From the NCBI GenBank assembly GCA_036374135.1, contig DASUUK010000024.1:172039-236038 (forward strand): DNA of 64,000 bases, written 5' to 3'. Numbering within the stretch: position 1 is the first letter of the stretch; every line of letters starts with the position of its first letter. The position numbers and the translations under genes were made by a program. The DNA comes from Euzebyales bacterium. Its GTDB lineage: Bacteria; Actinomycetota; Nitriliruptoria; Euzebyales; JAHELV01. Of this stretch, positions 1-8,798 are shown one piece after another. A model generated the notes under the pieces. It was not told the DNA's origin and did not search any database. It was given only the letters and a program-made list of their open reading frames with translations.

Positions 1-1
1 A

Positions 2-265
2 CGGCTCACGCAGCTGTCGCCGGAGGACGTCCACGCCGACGAACTCGCGGGCGACGCGATCGAGCGCATGCTCACCCGTGCGCCCGGCAACGACCAGCCG
101 ATCGGCGGCCTCAAGGTCGTCACCGAGCGCGGCTGGTTCGCGGCCCGTCCCAGCGGCACGGAGGACAAGACCAAGATCTACGCCGAGAGCTTCGCCGGCG
201 ACGACCACCTCGAGCGCATCCTGGACGAGGCGCAGAAGATCGTGTCGGCCGCGACCGCCGGCTGA
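2..265 (+). CDS. pgm: Phosphoglucomutase, C-terminal end (partial)
   Basis: This is the last 87 codons of a gene that begins before the window; the reading frame starts at base 2. The tail carries the [15 protein letters not shown] segment, which is the phosphate-binding loop of the fourth domain in alpha-D-glucose-specific phosphoglucomutases. The family interconverts glucose 1-phosphate and glucose 6-phosphate in the cytoplasm, linking glycogen and trehalose metabolism to glycolysis. The next gene is convergent and ends 27 bases downstream. The active-site serine lies outside the window, so integrity of the whole enzyme cannot be judged. Confidence 0.9.
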   Translation, partial: RLTQLSPEDVHADELAGDAIERMLTRAPGNDQPIGGLKVVTERGWFAARPSGTEDKTKIYAESFAGDDHLERILDEAQKIVSAATAG

Positions 266-291
266 CCGGTACGGGACGGCCCGGGGCGCGA

Positions 292-2904
292 TCAGCGGAT
301 CTGGACGTCCAGCACGTGGCGGCCCGACGCGGCGCCGGCGTCGACGACGACCTGACGTCCGCGGTACGTCTCCAGCACGTCGTAGGGCACCGTCGCGCCG
401 TCGAGCGTCACGGCGGCGACGTCCGCGCCGTCGGGCAGCACGTGGCCGATCGCGAGCGTCCCGTCCACCTCGCCCTCCACGACGGTCTGCAGGCGGTCAG
501 GTCGACGGTCGGCTTCCACCGCGATCAGACCGTCACCCAGACGGATGCGGTCCCCTGCGATGTGCTGCTGACCGTCGGGGATCTTCGGTGCGACCGCCAC
601 GGTGTCGCGACCGAGATCCGGTGCGACGCCGAGTTGCTGGTGGACGACCGGCCACAGCGTCCCGTACGCGCCCCACGCCTGCAGCACCATCGACCGCTCG
701 GTGAAGAGGCGGTCGATGTTGGGTGTGAAGTCCCCTGCCGGCGCGATCTCGGGCATGGCACCCGGCTGCTCCCAGATCGACGGGTCGAGCTGGATCCGCG
801 CGTTGGCGGTCGTGTAGTGCTGCTGCTGGTCCGTGCCGAGACGGCCGAAGTTGCCCTCGGCGACCGCCATGATCCCGGTGTTCAACGAGAAGGCGTTGCG
901 CTCGCTGGGGACCTCCGAGACCACGCTGTCACAGCTGGGGCCGGGGTTGCCGCCCTCGGCCGAGGTCGGGCCGGTCCCGGTGTGCCACAGGCCGAGCTCG
1001 TCGGTGTAGCAGTTCTCCTCGCGCTCGTCGAGTGCCGCGTTGCCGTGCTCCTCGGAGGCGAGCGGCTCGGACGGACCGTCCTGGCGAGGCAGCAGCGCGT
1101 CCATCGGCGTCACGCCGATCCAGTGCCGCTGGAAGACCCGCTCGTTTGTCGGATTGGTCAGGGAGTCGGCGTAGCTGCGGGTGTCACCGCCGTACCACCA
1201 GGCGTCCTCGAAGCGGGACGCCATGTCGGCGCCCACACCGGCGGCCCAGTCGGCGGTCGCGTCGTCGCCCTTCGCCCGCGCCATGTCGGCCAGGTCGTAC
1301 AGGCCGCGGATGGTGTAGACGGCGTTGTCGAGCTTCTCCTCACCCATGCCCGGCCGCTCGACGTTGCCGAGGCCCTCGGGCCACCCGTCGCCGTCGTCGT
1401 CGAGCTCGCTGACGATGTAGCGCATCCCGCGGACCGAGAAGTCGTACAGGTCGTCGCGGAACGCGTCGTCGCCGGTCCAGCGCCAGATCAGTGCGACGGC
1501 GCTGGGGAACTTGGCCGTCTCGTCGGTGTTGCCGGGATCCTCGTTCGCACCGAAGTAGACAGCGCCATCGGGCGTGACCTCGTGGACGACCTTGCCGCTG
1601 CCGTCGTTGATGATCTCGCTGACGTCCCGCAGCGCGCGCAGATGCGCCTTGATGGCGTCGAACTGGCCCATCGCGACGCTGGCGAACGCCGTGTACTCCC
1701 CGTCGGTACCGAAGATCCACGGGTAGTCGGGCCAGCCGGCGCCGAGCCAGCGTGCCTGCTCGACCGTCCCCTCCGGTGCGGGGAAGTTCTGCCCGGCGTT
1801 GGTCGAGCGCAGCTGCAGGTCGGTCGCGATCTGATCCGACGCCAGCAGGTTCTGCTTGCTCCACTCGACGCTGCGCTCGAGCAGCCGGTCGCCGGGCAGG
1901 TCGACGACGCTGTAGGACCCCTCCGCCTCCCGCTCGGCGACGGTCCGCCCGAGCTGGCCGGTCGGATCGGCGAGCACCGCGTCCACGGCCGCGTGCGCGT
2001 CGGAAGCGCTGGCGTCGGACCCCCCGACCGCGAACCACACGGTGGTCGGCTCCCCGGCGCGAAGCTTGACCCGGTACGTCATCCTCCCGCCGGCGCCCCG
2101 CCCGTACTCGGTGTCATCGCAGCGTTCCGGCTGCTCGGGTGCGTCGGGACCGGACGCCGGGCAGATGACGGCGGGATCCTGCGGCCCGCGGAAGTCCCGG
2201 CCGAGCCGGTGGTGTTCCGGCGACAGCGTGCTGCCGACCACCGCGGTCCAGTCGTGCGCGAGCGCATTGGCGACCGGTGGGGTGCCCTGTTCGCTGAACA
2301 CCAGTCGACCGCGCGACGCGTCGAAGGAACCGTCGTCGGCGAGGTTGTACTCGAGCTGGCTGGGGTCCGTTTCGCCCCACGGGTAGGTGGACATCAGCTC
2401 CGAGTGCGCGTCGACGAGCAGCCGTACCCGGCGTGGCGAGTTCGACGTCAGGGTGAGGCCGATCAGCCCGGCCCGCACGCCGTCGGGCGCGACGTCGGTG
2501 CGGTCGACGGTCAGGCCACCGCGCGCGGCGTAGGCGATGCGGTGGTACCCCCATCCGCTCGAGAAGCTGGTGGCTTCGGCGGCGTCGCCGAGCCAGCGGC
2601 CGCCGACGTTGAACCACATGCCGTCGAGCAGCTTGATGGGTGGCGACCACATGCCGCCCATCTCGCCCCGGGTGTGGAACCCCATCGCCGGGTACAGCCC
2701 GTCGGCCGTCGACGTCTGGTACCAGCGCTCACCGATGACGACGGCGCGCCGGTCGTCGAGCCGCGTGGTCTCGGTCAGCTCGGGCGAGTGCGCGACCTGG
2801 TTGTCCCCAGCACCCGGTGCCGCGCTGGCAGGGCCCGCGAGCGCCGCGGCCACCAGCACGATGGCAAGGATCAGACCCATCGTCCGACGTGGGACACCGT
2901 TCAT
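292..2904 (-). CDS. Secreted six-hairpin glycosidase, glycogen-debranching-like
   Basis: 870 aa. Residues 1-28 form a clear Sec signal peptide (basic start, a hydrophobic run, then GPASAAPGA), so the enzyme is exported. The middle and C-terminal parts show the (alpha/alpha)6-barrel pattern of debranching-type and related glycosidases: WPDYPWIFGTDGEY, an acidic DDDGDGWPEGLGNVE stretch, LDNAVYTIRGL, and a late SLNTGIMAVA segment. It is the last gene of a minus-strand operon, 43 bases after the second permease, so it probably releases the sugar that the transporter takes up. The glycan is not predictable; an alpha-glucan is suggested only by resemblance to amylo-alpha-1,6-glucosidases and by nearby pgm. 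Confidence 0.75.
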   Translation of the reverse strand: MNGVPRRTMGLILAIVLVAAALAGPASAAPGAGDNQVAHSPELTETTRLDDRRAVVIGERWYQTSTADGLYPAMGFHTRGEMGGMWSPPIKLLDGMWFNVGGRWLGDAAEATSFSSGWGYHRIAYAARGGLTVDRTDVAPDGVRAGLIGLTLTSNSPRRVRLLVDAHSELMSTYPWGETDPSQLEYNLADDGSFDASRGRLVFSEQGTPPVANALAHDWTAVVGSTLSPEHHRLGRDFRGPQDPAVICPASGPDAPEQPERCDDTEYGRGAGGRMTYRVKLRAGEPTTVWFAVGGSDASASDAHAAVDAVLADPTGQLGRTVAEREAEGSYSVVDLPGDRLLERSVEWSKQNLLASDQIATDLQLRSTNAGQNFPAPEGTVEQARWLGAGWPDYPWIFGTDGEYTAFASVAMGQFDAIKAHLRALRDVSEIINDGSGKVVHEVTPDGAVYFGANEDPGNTDETAKFPSAVALIWRWTGDDAFRDDLYDFSVRGMRYIVSELDDDGDGWPEGLGNVERPGMGEEKLDNAVYTIRGLYDLADMARAKGDDATADWAAGVGADMASRFEDAWWYGGDTRSYADSLTNPTNERVFQRHWIGVTPMDALLPRQDGPSEPLASEEHGNAALDEREENCYTDELGLWHTGTGPTSAEGGNPGPSCDSVVSEVPSERNAFSLNTGIMAVAEGNFGRLGTDQQQHYTTANARIQLDPSIWEQPGAMPEIAPAGDFTPNIDRLFTERSMVLQAWGAYGTLWPVVHQQLGVAPDLGRDTVAVAPKIPDGQQHIAGDRIRLGDGLIAVEADRRPDRLQTVVEGEVDGTLAIGHVLPDGADVAAVTLDGATVPYDVLETYRGRQVVVDAGAASGRHVLDVQIR

Positions 2905-2947
2905 CGTCCACCCCCGATTGCACGAGCCGGCCCGACCGCCGGACCTG

Positions 2948-3853
2948 TCAGCCCTTCACGCTGCCCGCCGTCAGGCCCGCGACGATCCGGCGCTGGAAGA
3001 TCAGCGTCATGATGATGAGCGGGATCGAGATGACCACGCATGCGGCCGTGATCGTGCCGATGGGCCGCTCGAACTGGCTCGCGCCCGTGAAGAACGCGAT
3101 CGCCGTGGTCGCGGTCTGCACCTCGAGGTCCCTGGGCGCGAACGTGCTCGCGATCAGGAACTCGTTGGTGGCGAAGACGAAGACGATGATCGCCGCGGCG
3201 AACACCCCCGGTGCCGCCAGTGGCAGGACCACCTTGTAGAAGGTCTGCCACGGCGTCGCGCCGTCGACACGGGCCGCCTCGGCCAGCTCCATGGGGATCG
3301 ACGAGAAGAACGTCACCAGGATGAAAATCGTCAACGGCAGGGTGAACGCGATGTAGGGGATGTACAGGCCCGGGTAGGTGTTGAGCAGGCCGAGGGTACG
3401 CCACGCTTCATAGAGCGGCGGCACGAGCGCGACCGGGGGGAACAGGCTGGCGGCCAGCACCCCCGACATCCACAGGACCTTCTTCTTCAACGGCAGGCGC
3501 GCCAGCGCGTAGGCGGCGAAGCTGCCGATGACGATGCAGATAACGGTCGTGAAGATCGCCACCACGAACGTGTTGCGCAGGTTGTACAAGAAGTTCTGCT
3601 CGAACACCGTCACGTAGTTGTTGAACCCGAACGGGCCCTGAAACAGGTTGGGGTCGTTCAGCGCGTTGTTGCCCTGCTTCATGCTCGTGCTGATCAGCCA
3701 CACGAACGGGAACAGGCACCACACGAAGATCGTCGCCAGCAGCAGGGCCTTGCCGACCTTCTTGGCGGTCGTGTCCTCGCCCGACGCTGCCGCCTTCCGC
3801 CTGGGTGCCGGCGCCCTGGTCTCGGTGGCCTCGGCCTCGGTCGTCTGACTCAT
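2948..3853 (-). CDS. Carbohydrate ABC transporter permease, MalG type
   Basis: 301 aa integral membrane protein with about six hydrophobic helices. The cytoplasmic N-terminus is hydrophilic and about 35 residues long. The EAA loop that docks the ATPase reads EAARVDGATPWQTFYKVVLPL, as expected for MalG/LacG-type permeases of the CUT1 family. It starts three bases after the stop of the MalF-type permease, so the two are translationally linked and should form the heterodimeric channel. The C-terminus (AGLTAGSVKG) is the classical MalG ending. No nucleotide-binding subunit is encoded beside it. Confidence 0.93.
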   Translation of the reverse strand: MSQTTEAEATETRAPAPRRKAAASGEDTTAKKVGKALLLATIFVWCLFPFVWLISTSMKQGNNALNDPNLFQGPFGFNNYVTVFEQNFLYNLRNTFVVAIFTTVICIVIGSFAAYALARLPLKKKVLWMSGVLAASLFPPVALVPPLYEAWRTLGLLNTYPGLYIPYIAFTLPLTIFILVTFFSSIPMELAEAARVDGATPWQTFYKVVLPLAAPGVFAAAIIVFVFATNEFLIASTFAPRDLEVQTATTAIAFFTGASQFERPIGTITAACVVISIPLIIMTLIFQRRIVAGLTAGSVKG

Positions 3854-3856
3854 TGC

Positions 3857-4792
3857 CTACTCCTCCGCCCCGATGACCAGATCCCTGCCGAGTGCCGCGA
3901 TGAAGACGATGCCGACCGCCAGCACGATCGCGAACGTCAACGTTGAGAACGCCGACCCCAGGCCGGGATCGGGCGTCTGCACCACGAACTGCTGCACCAG
4001 GACCGACAAGGTCTCGGTACCGAACGCGCCGTTGGTCATCACGGCCGGCAGGTCGTAGATGCGCAGGGCGTCGACCGTCCGGAACAGCAGGGCGACGAGG
4101 ATGGCCGGGCGCAGCAGGGGCAGCGTGATGTTGCGGAACTGCTGCCACGCGGTGGCGCCGTCGACGCGGCCCGCCTCGTACAGGTCGCCGGGGATCGTCT
4201 GCAGGCCGGCGAGCAGCAGCAACGCCACGAACGGCGCCGTCTTCCAGACATCGGCGAAGATGACCGCGAACATCGCCCAGTAGTCGGTGCCCAGCCAGTT
4301 GAAGTCGGCGGGGACGAACGGAACCACGGAGTTGATGAAGCCGGGGGTGATGTTGAACATGAAGAACCACATCTGGGCGCTGATGACCGTGGGGATGACC
4401 CACGGGATCAGGATGGCCGCCCGGGTGACGCCCCGACCGAAGAAGGCCCGGTTCATGATCAGCGCGAAGACCATGCCGATGATGAACTCGAAGAACACCG
4501 ACCCGACGGTGAACACGAATGTCGCGAGCACCGAGTCCCAGAACCGTGGGTCGGTGGCCGCCTCGACGTAGTTGCCCAAGCCCGCGAAGCCGGTCCGCTC
4601 GCGTCCCTGGTAGGCCCAGAGGCTCAGGAAGACGGCCCAGATGATGGGGAAGCCGGCGACCAGCACCATCGCGGTGACCGACGGCGCCATGAAGGCACGT
4701 GCCAGCGTGCGCTCGGACATGCCCCGGGACTGCGACTTCGGCGGCTCGGACTCCTGTCCGGCGCTCGCGGTCTCCTCGGTGTCGACGGCCAT
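3857..4792 (-). CDS. Carbohydrate ABC transporter permease, MalF type
   Basis: 311 aa, with an N-terminal cytoplasmic tail of about 30 residues followed by six predicted membrane helices. The EAA motif is EAGRVDGATAWQQFRNITLPLL, typical of MalF/UgpA-like CUT1 permeases. The gene sits two bases downstream of the binding-protein gene and three bases upstream of the MalG partner, which is strong operon evidence. The protein should form half of the transmembrane channel for a sugar or oligosaccharide. Substrate cannot be read from the sequence. Confidence 0.93.
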   Translation of the reverse strand: MAVDTEETASAGQESEPPKSQSRGMSERTLARAFMAPSVTAMVLVAGFPIIWAVFLSLWAYQGRERTGFAGLGNYVEAATDPRFWDSVLATFVFTVGSVFFEFIIGMVFALIMNRAFFGRGVTRAAILIPWVIPTVISAQMWFFMFNITPGFINSVVPFVPADFNWLGTDYWAMFAVIFADVWKTAPFVALLLLAGLQTIPGDLYEAGRVDGATAWQQFRNITLPLLRPAILVALLFRTVDALRIYDLPAVMTNGAFGTETLSVLVQQFVVQTPDPGLGSAFSTLTFAIVLAVGIVFIAALGRDLVIGAEE

Positions 4793-4794
4793 AC

Positions 4795-6096
4795 CTAGCC
4801 CTCCAGCTGGCTGTTCAGCTCGGCGTTCAGTCCACTGATCGTCGGCCCCACTGGCGCGTCGCCGTTGTACGCCGGGAAGATCGACTGCTGGATGTCCTGG
4901 CTCAGGAAGTTGTACGCGGGGACCGGAGGACGCGGCTTCGACTGGGGAAGGATCTCCGCCAGCAGGCTCATCACCGGGTCGTCGGACAGCTCGTCGTAGA
5001 CGTCCTCGCGGGTCGGCGGCAGCGAGTCCTCGGCGAGCATCTTCTGGGCCTCCGGGTCGGTCGCGGCCCAGACGACGAAGTCCTTGGCCTGGTCAATCTT
5101 CTCCGAGTAGGCGTTGACCGCGAGGTTGAACCCACCGAGCGCCGACACGGTGCCATCCCCCGTGAAGGTGGGCAGCGGCGCGATGTCGAACTTGCCCTTC
5201 ACGGCGCTCGGGTTCTCCTCGTCCTCACCCTGCATCAGCGCGTAGGCGTACGGCCAGTTGCGCATGAACACGGCGTCGCCGCTCTGGAAGGTGTTGCGCC
5301 CCTCCTCCTCCAGCATGGTGTTGAAGCCGGGGGCATAGGTGCCGTCCTCCAGCGCGGTCTGCATGAACTCGAGCGCCCGTTGCCCGGCCTCGTTCTCCTC
5401 CAGCACGGCCTGGCTGCCATCCTCGTTCACCAGCTCGCCGCCGGCGCCCCACACGAGCTCCAGGTAGTTGACGACAAGCCCCTCGTACTGGGAGCCCTGA
5501 CCGACGTACCCGCCGATGCCCTCCTTCTGACCGATCTCCTTGGCCATCGTCGCCAGCTCGTCCCAGGTCTTGGGTGGCTCGTCGACGAGGTCGGTGCGAT
5601 AGTACAAGAAGCCGGCATTGGTGTTGAACGGTGCCGCCCACACCTCCTCCTCGTGCAGGGCGGACTCCAGCGCCGAGTCGAGCACCACACCCTCGAGGTC
5701 GCTGCGTCGGTCCTCGAGCTTCTCGATCCAGCCGTTGACCGCGAACTCGCCCGTCCAGATCACGTCGAGGCCGAGGACGTCGAACGTGGGGCTCTGCGCC
5801 TGCAGCTCGTAGGCCATCTGCTCGCGCTGCAGGTCCGCTTCGTCCGGCAGCGGGACCAGCTGCACGGCAGGACGCGACGGGTCCTGCTCGGTGTAGAGCT
5901 TGGCGATCCTGTCGTTCACGGCGCCCGGTGCGGCGGACGCGCCACCGACGGCCCACACCAGGTCATCGGGTCCCGCACCGGTCGACGACGGCGCCGGCAG
6001 GCTGCACGCGGCCGCGAGCAGTGCGAGCACGACCAGCGTCAGGAGCCTGCAACCTGCCCGCCCGACGCCCCACGCTCGATTTCGAACAGCTGGCAC
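4795..6096 (-). CDS. Sugar ABC transporter substrate-binding lipoprotein
   Basis: 433 aa. A lipoprotein signal peptide ends in LLAAACS, giving a lipobox cysteine near residue 31. The mature part has type I extracellular solute-binding features (VLGLDVIWTGEFAVNGWIEKL; FNTNAGFLYYRTDLV; FVVWAATDPEAQKML), matching MalE/UgpB-type proteins. The GTG start at 6096 is preceded by GAGGAG at a good distance. It is the first gene of a four-gene operon with two permeases and a secreted glycosidase, and has an inverted repeat 36 bases upstream that may be its operator. It should capture a sugar outside the membrane. Confidence 0.92.
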   Translation of the reverse strand: MPAVRNRAWGVGRAGCRLLTLVVLALLAAACSLPAPSSTGAGPDDLVWAVGGASAAPGAVNDRIAKLYTEQDPSRPAVQLVPLPDEADLQREQMAYELQAQSPTFDVLGLDVIWTGEFAVNGWIEKLEDRRSDLEGVVLDSALESALHEEEVWAAPFNTNAGFLYYRTDLVDEPPKTWDELATMAKEIGQKEGIGGYVGQGSQYEGLVVNYLELVWGAGGELVNEDGSQAVLEENEAGQRALEFMQTALEDGTYAPGFNTMLEEEGRNTFQSGDAVFMRNWPYAYALMQGEDEENPSAVKGKFDIAPLPTFTGDGTVSALGGFNLAVNAYSEKIDQAKDFVVWAATDPEAQKMLAEDSLPPTREDVYDELSDDPVMSLLAEILPQSKPRPPVPAYNFLSQDIQQSIFPAYNGDAPVGPTISGLNAELNSQLEG

Positions 6097-6131
6097 GCAA
6101 ATCTCCTCGACGTCGATGAACCCTCACGTCG

Positions 6132-6143
6132 TGGTATAGACCA
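6132..6143 (-). promoter_or_regulatory. Possible GntR/DasR-type operator
   Basis: On the minus strand this reads TGGTCTATACCA, an imperfect inverted repeat 36 bases upstream of the GTG of the sugar-binding lipoprotein. It differs by one base from the TGGTCTAGACCA core bound by DasR/NagR-type GntR regulators of amino-sugar and sugar uptake genes. Its location just ahead of a sugar ABC operon supports an operator role. No GntR gene lies in the window, so the regulator is inferred. Confidence 0.45.
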
Positions 6144-6420
6144 TCTGCGTGCCTTTGACCACCCCCAACACCGAGCGGACGGAACCGGAAGGCCGGTCAC
6201 GCCGTCGGCCGCGATCGTGCCGTCGGTCGCGCTGACGATGACGGCGCCCACGGTCGTGTCCAGCGCGGCGAGGGTTGTGATCACCGGCACGATCGCCGCC
6301 TGCTGTCCGACCTGCGGGTCGACGTGGCCGTCCACCGGCTCGACCTGCTACGCACCGCCGCACCAGGCGCCCAGCGGCAGCTGATCCACTGGCTGGTCGT
6401 CGACAGGACCGGCCGCCGGC

Positions 6421-7052
6421 TGCGTGCTCGCCATGGCCCGCGACGGCTCGGGCCGGCCGCTGGAGGTGGCGTCGTCCAACGCCGGGCACGCGCTGTGGTC
6501 GACCTGCTCAACGCTGGCATGGCACGTGCCCTGGCCGACCGGCTGACGCGCGGCGACATGGACGCCGGATGGGGTATGCGGACAGTGAGTCGGGACGCGG
6601 CCGCCTACGACGCGCTGTCGTACCACCGCGGGTCGGTCTGGCCACACGACACAGCGCTCGTCGTCGACGGCATCGCCCGCGCGGGCGCGACCGGAGCGGC
6701 CGCGCGGCTGGCCGACGGTGTGCTCACCGCCCCCGAGCACGTCGACTGGCGGCTGCCCGAGCTGTTCGGCGGCTACGACAGCGATGAGGTCCCGACACCG
6801 GTGCCGTACCCCACGACGTGCGATCCGCAGGCATGGAGCGCCGCGGCGCCGCTGTCGCTGCTGCGCACGATGCTGCGGCTGGATCCCGACGTCCCGGCCG
6901 GCACGGTGACCATCGGCCCGGCGCTGCGCGACGACGTGACGTTGCGCCTGACCGGCATCCACCTGGGTGACCACCGGCTCGACGTGACGCTCGCCGACGG
7001 CCGGATCACCGCACGGACTGATCCACCACTGGCGGTAACCGTGCGGCTGTGA
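6421..7052 (+). pseudogene. Decayed glycogen-debranching (amylo-alpha-1,6-glucosidase) gene, 3' part
   Basis: Two frames together encode the C-terminal half of an amylo-alpha-1,6-glucosidase. From 6421 one frame gives VLAMARDGSGRPLEVASSNA and then GHALW. Around 6495-6505 the homology jumps to another frame with DLLNAGMARALADRL, GWGMRTVSRDAAAYD, LSYHRGSVWPHDTALV and WSAAAPLSLLRTMLRLDP, ending at 7052. The SSNAGHALW and YHRGSVWPHD boxes are the family hallmarks of the catalytic barrel. The N-terminal domain and most of the barrel are missing. In the roughly 320 bases between this remnant and the sugar operon (6097-6420) I see only possible weak remnants and the operator at 6132. One open frame from 6324 runs to the same stop but starts with non-homologous sequence. 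Confidence 0.75.
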
Positions 7053-7053
7053 C

Positions 7054-7071
7054 ACCGCGGACATGCGCGGT
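7054..7071. terminator. Hairpin between convergent genes
   Basis: ACCGCG-N6-CGCGGT forms a perfect 6-bp stem exactly between the end of the debranching remnant (+) and the stop of the acyl-CoA dehydrogenase gene (-). There is no T-tract, as is common in high-GC actinobacteria. It may work as a bidirectional terminator. Confidence 0.4.
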
Positions 7072-8798
7072 CAGACGCTGTGGTGGTAACGGGCACGCTC
7101 GTAGGCCGCCTCGGCGATCCGAAACGCGCGCTCGTCGTCGTTCTGCTCGATCTGCTCGAACTGGCGGCGCACCCGCTCGGCGGCGCGCACGCAGAACGTC
7201 TCCGCGATGTACGGCTCGTCGCCGACCATGCCCTGCTCGGGCCGGGCGAGCACATCGGTGACCCGTGCCAGCGTCGCGATCTGCGCGTAGATGTCGGTCA
7301 CGGCCGCGGTCAGGCGCTTGTGCTGGGCGCCCCGCACCTTGATCGCCTCGCCGTGCCGGCGCAGCAGCCTCTCGGTCACCGACCGCAACTGTTCGACCTG
7401 GTCGCTGACCGCCCGCGCGTGCGCGTCGAACCGTTCGTGCGCGACGGTCAGCCGTGGCGGTTGGACCCGCCGTCGCAGCATGTCGCCGACGTAGTCCGCC
7501 ACGACGCCCACCGCGTTGACGGGGTCACGCAGGTTCAGGTGCGACAGCCCCGACAGCTGCGCCGCGACCGGTTCGATGCCGTTGAGCGCGATGAAGCTGC
7601 GCAGCACGTCGTTCGCGCCCTCGAAGATCGGGAAGATGCGGATGTCGCGGAGCACCTTCTCGTACGGCTCGGTGCGCAGGTAGGCCTTGCCGCCGGCCAG
7701 CTGGAACGCCCGGTTGGCGGCCTCCCAGATGAAGTCGGTGCCGGCGACCTTGACGATCGCCGACTCGAGCGAGTAGTCGGCGAGGCCGCGGTCGACCATG
7801 CCGGTGGTCAGGTACGCCATCGCCTCCAGCCCGTAGGTGTAGGCGACCATCCAGCCGATCTTGTCCTGCACGAGCTCGAACTCAGCGAGTGGTCGACCGA
7901 ACTGCTCGCGCTGCGTGACGTGGCCGATCGCCATGTCGGTGAGGTTGCGTGCCGCGGCCACCGACGCCGTGCCCAGCGACATGCGCCCGTTGTTGAGGAT
8001 CTCCATCGCGATGGCGAAGCCCTGCCCCTCAGAGCCGAGCACGTTCGCCCTGGGGACCCGCACGTCACGGAACGACAGGCGACGCAGGTCGTTGGCCCGC
8101 AGTCCCATCGTGTCGTACCGCTCGCCGACCTCGAAGCCGTCGGTGTCGCTCTCGACCAGCAGCGCGACGTGCGCGCCCGACGGGGTGCGGGCGAACGTCG
8201 TCAGCACGTCGGCGCGCGAGCCGTTGCCGATGTAGCGCTTGTCGCCGTTCAACACGTACGAGCCGTCGGCCTGCAACTCGGCGGTGCACTCCAGGTGGTA
8301 GGCGTCGGAGCCGGCGTTCGGTTCCGTCAACGCGAAGGCTGCGAGCCGGCGACCACTCGCCAGCTCGGGCAGGAACCGCTGCTTCTGCTCGTCGGAGCCG
8401 AACAGGTGGATGCCCTTGTAGCCGATCGACTGGTGCACGCCCAGCACGATGCCCAAGGTGGGGTCGATCTCGCTGATCGCCTCGAACATCCGGCAGTACG
8501 CCGTCTGGCTGAGCCCGAGGCCACCGAGCTCCCGGTCGACGTACAGGCCGAGCATGCCCATCTCGCCCAGCGCGCCCAGTACGTCGTCGTCGATCCAGCG
8601 CGCCTCCTCGACCGCCCGCGCGTCGTAGTGCTCGTCAGCCCACGCGTGCAGGTCCGCCACCAGCGCGTCGACGCGTGACTGCTCTTCGGCGTCCATCCTG
8701 GGGTAGGGCGCCACGAGCCCCTCGTGCATCTCACCCAGGAACAACGGCTTGACGAACGATGGTGCGCTCGGCCCGGAGCGTGCGGCGCCGACGCTCAT
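7071..8798 (-). CDS. Acyl-CoA dehydrogenase, long form
   Basis: 575 aa, longer than the usual 380-400 aa because of a C-terminal helical extension, as in VLCAD/ACAD9-like enzymes. Visible family motifs are ALTEPNAGSDA (FAD and substrate contacts), NGRMSLGTASVAAARN, REQFGRPLAEFELVQDKIG, and IFEGANDVLR, whose glutamate near residue 393 is the expected catalytic base. It should introduce the first double bond of fatty acyl-CoA beta-oxidation, passing electrons to ETF. The ATG overlaps the stop of the multifunctional beta-oxidation gene by four bases (ATGA), making it the third gene of the operon. Chain-length preference is inferred from the extension only. Confidence 0.92.
   Translation of the reverse strand: MSVGAARSGPSAPSFVKPLFLGEMHEGLVAPYPRMDAEEQSRVDALVADLHAWADEHYDARAVEEARWIDDDVLGALGEMGMLGLYVDRELGGLGLSQTAYCRMFEAISEIDPTLGIVLGVHQSIGYKGIHLFGSDEQKQRFLPELASGRRLAAFALTEPNAGSDAYHLECTAELQADGSYVLNGDKRYIGNGSRADVLTTFARTPSGAHVALLVESDTDGFEVGERYDTMGLRANDLRRLSFRDVRVPRANVLGSEGQGFAIAMEILNNGRMSLGTASVAAARNLTDMAIGHVTQREQFGRPLAEFELVQDKIGWMVAYTYGLEAMAYLTTGMVDRGLADYSLESAIVKVAGTDFIWEAANRAFQLAGGKAYLRTEPYEKVLRDIRIFPIFEGANDVLRSFIALNGIEPVAAQLSGLSHLNLRDPVNAVGVVADYVGDMLRRRVQPPRLTVAHERFDAHARAVSDQVEQLRSVTERLLRRHGEAIKVRGAQHKRLTAAVTDIYAQIATLARVTDVLARPEQGMVGDEPYIAETFCVRAAERVRRQFEQIEQNDDERAFRIAEAAYERARYHHSV

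Noticed and set aside
316..3012. Very long open frame opposite the glycosidase and permease genes
   Set aside because: It is a GC-rich antisense shadow: composition is Arg/Val/His/Asp-rich without any family motif, while the minus strand encodes a clear signal peptide and family boxes. The same holds for long antisense frames at 4699-6384, 7080-8678 and 37677-39914.
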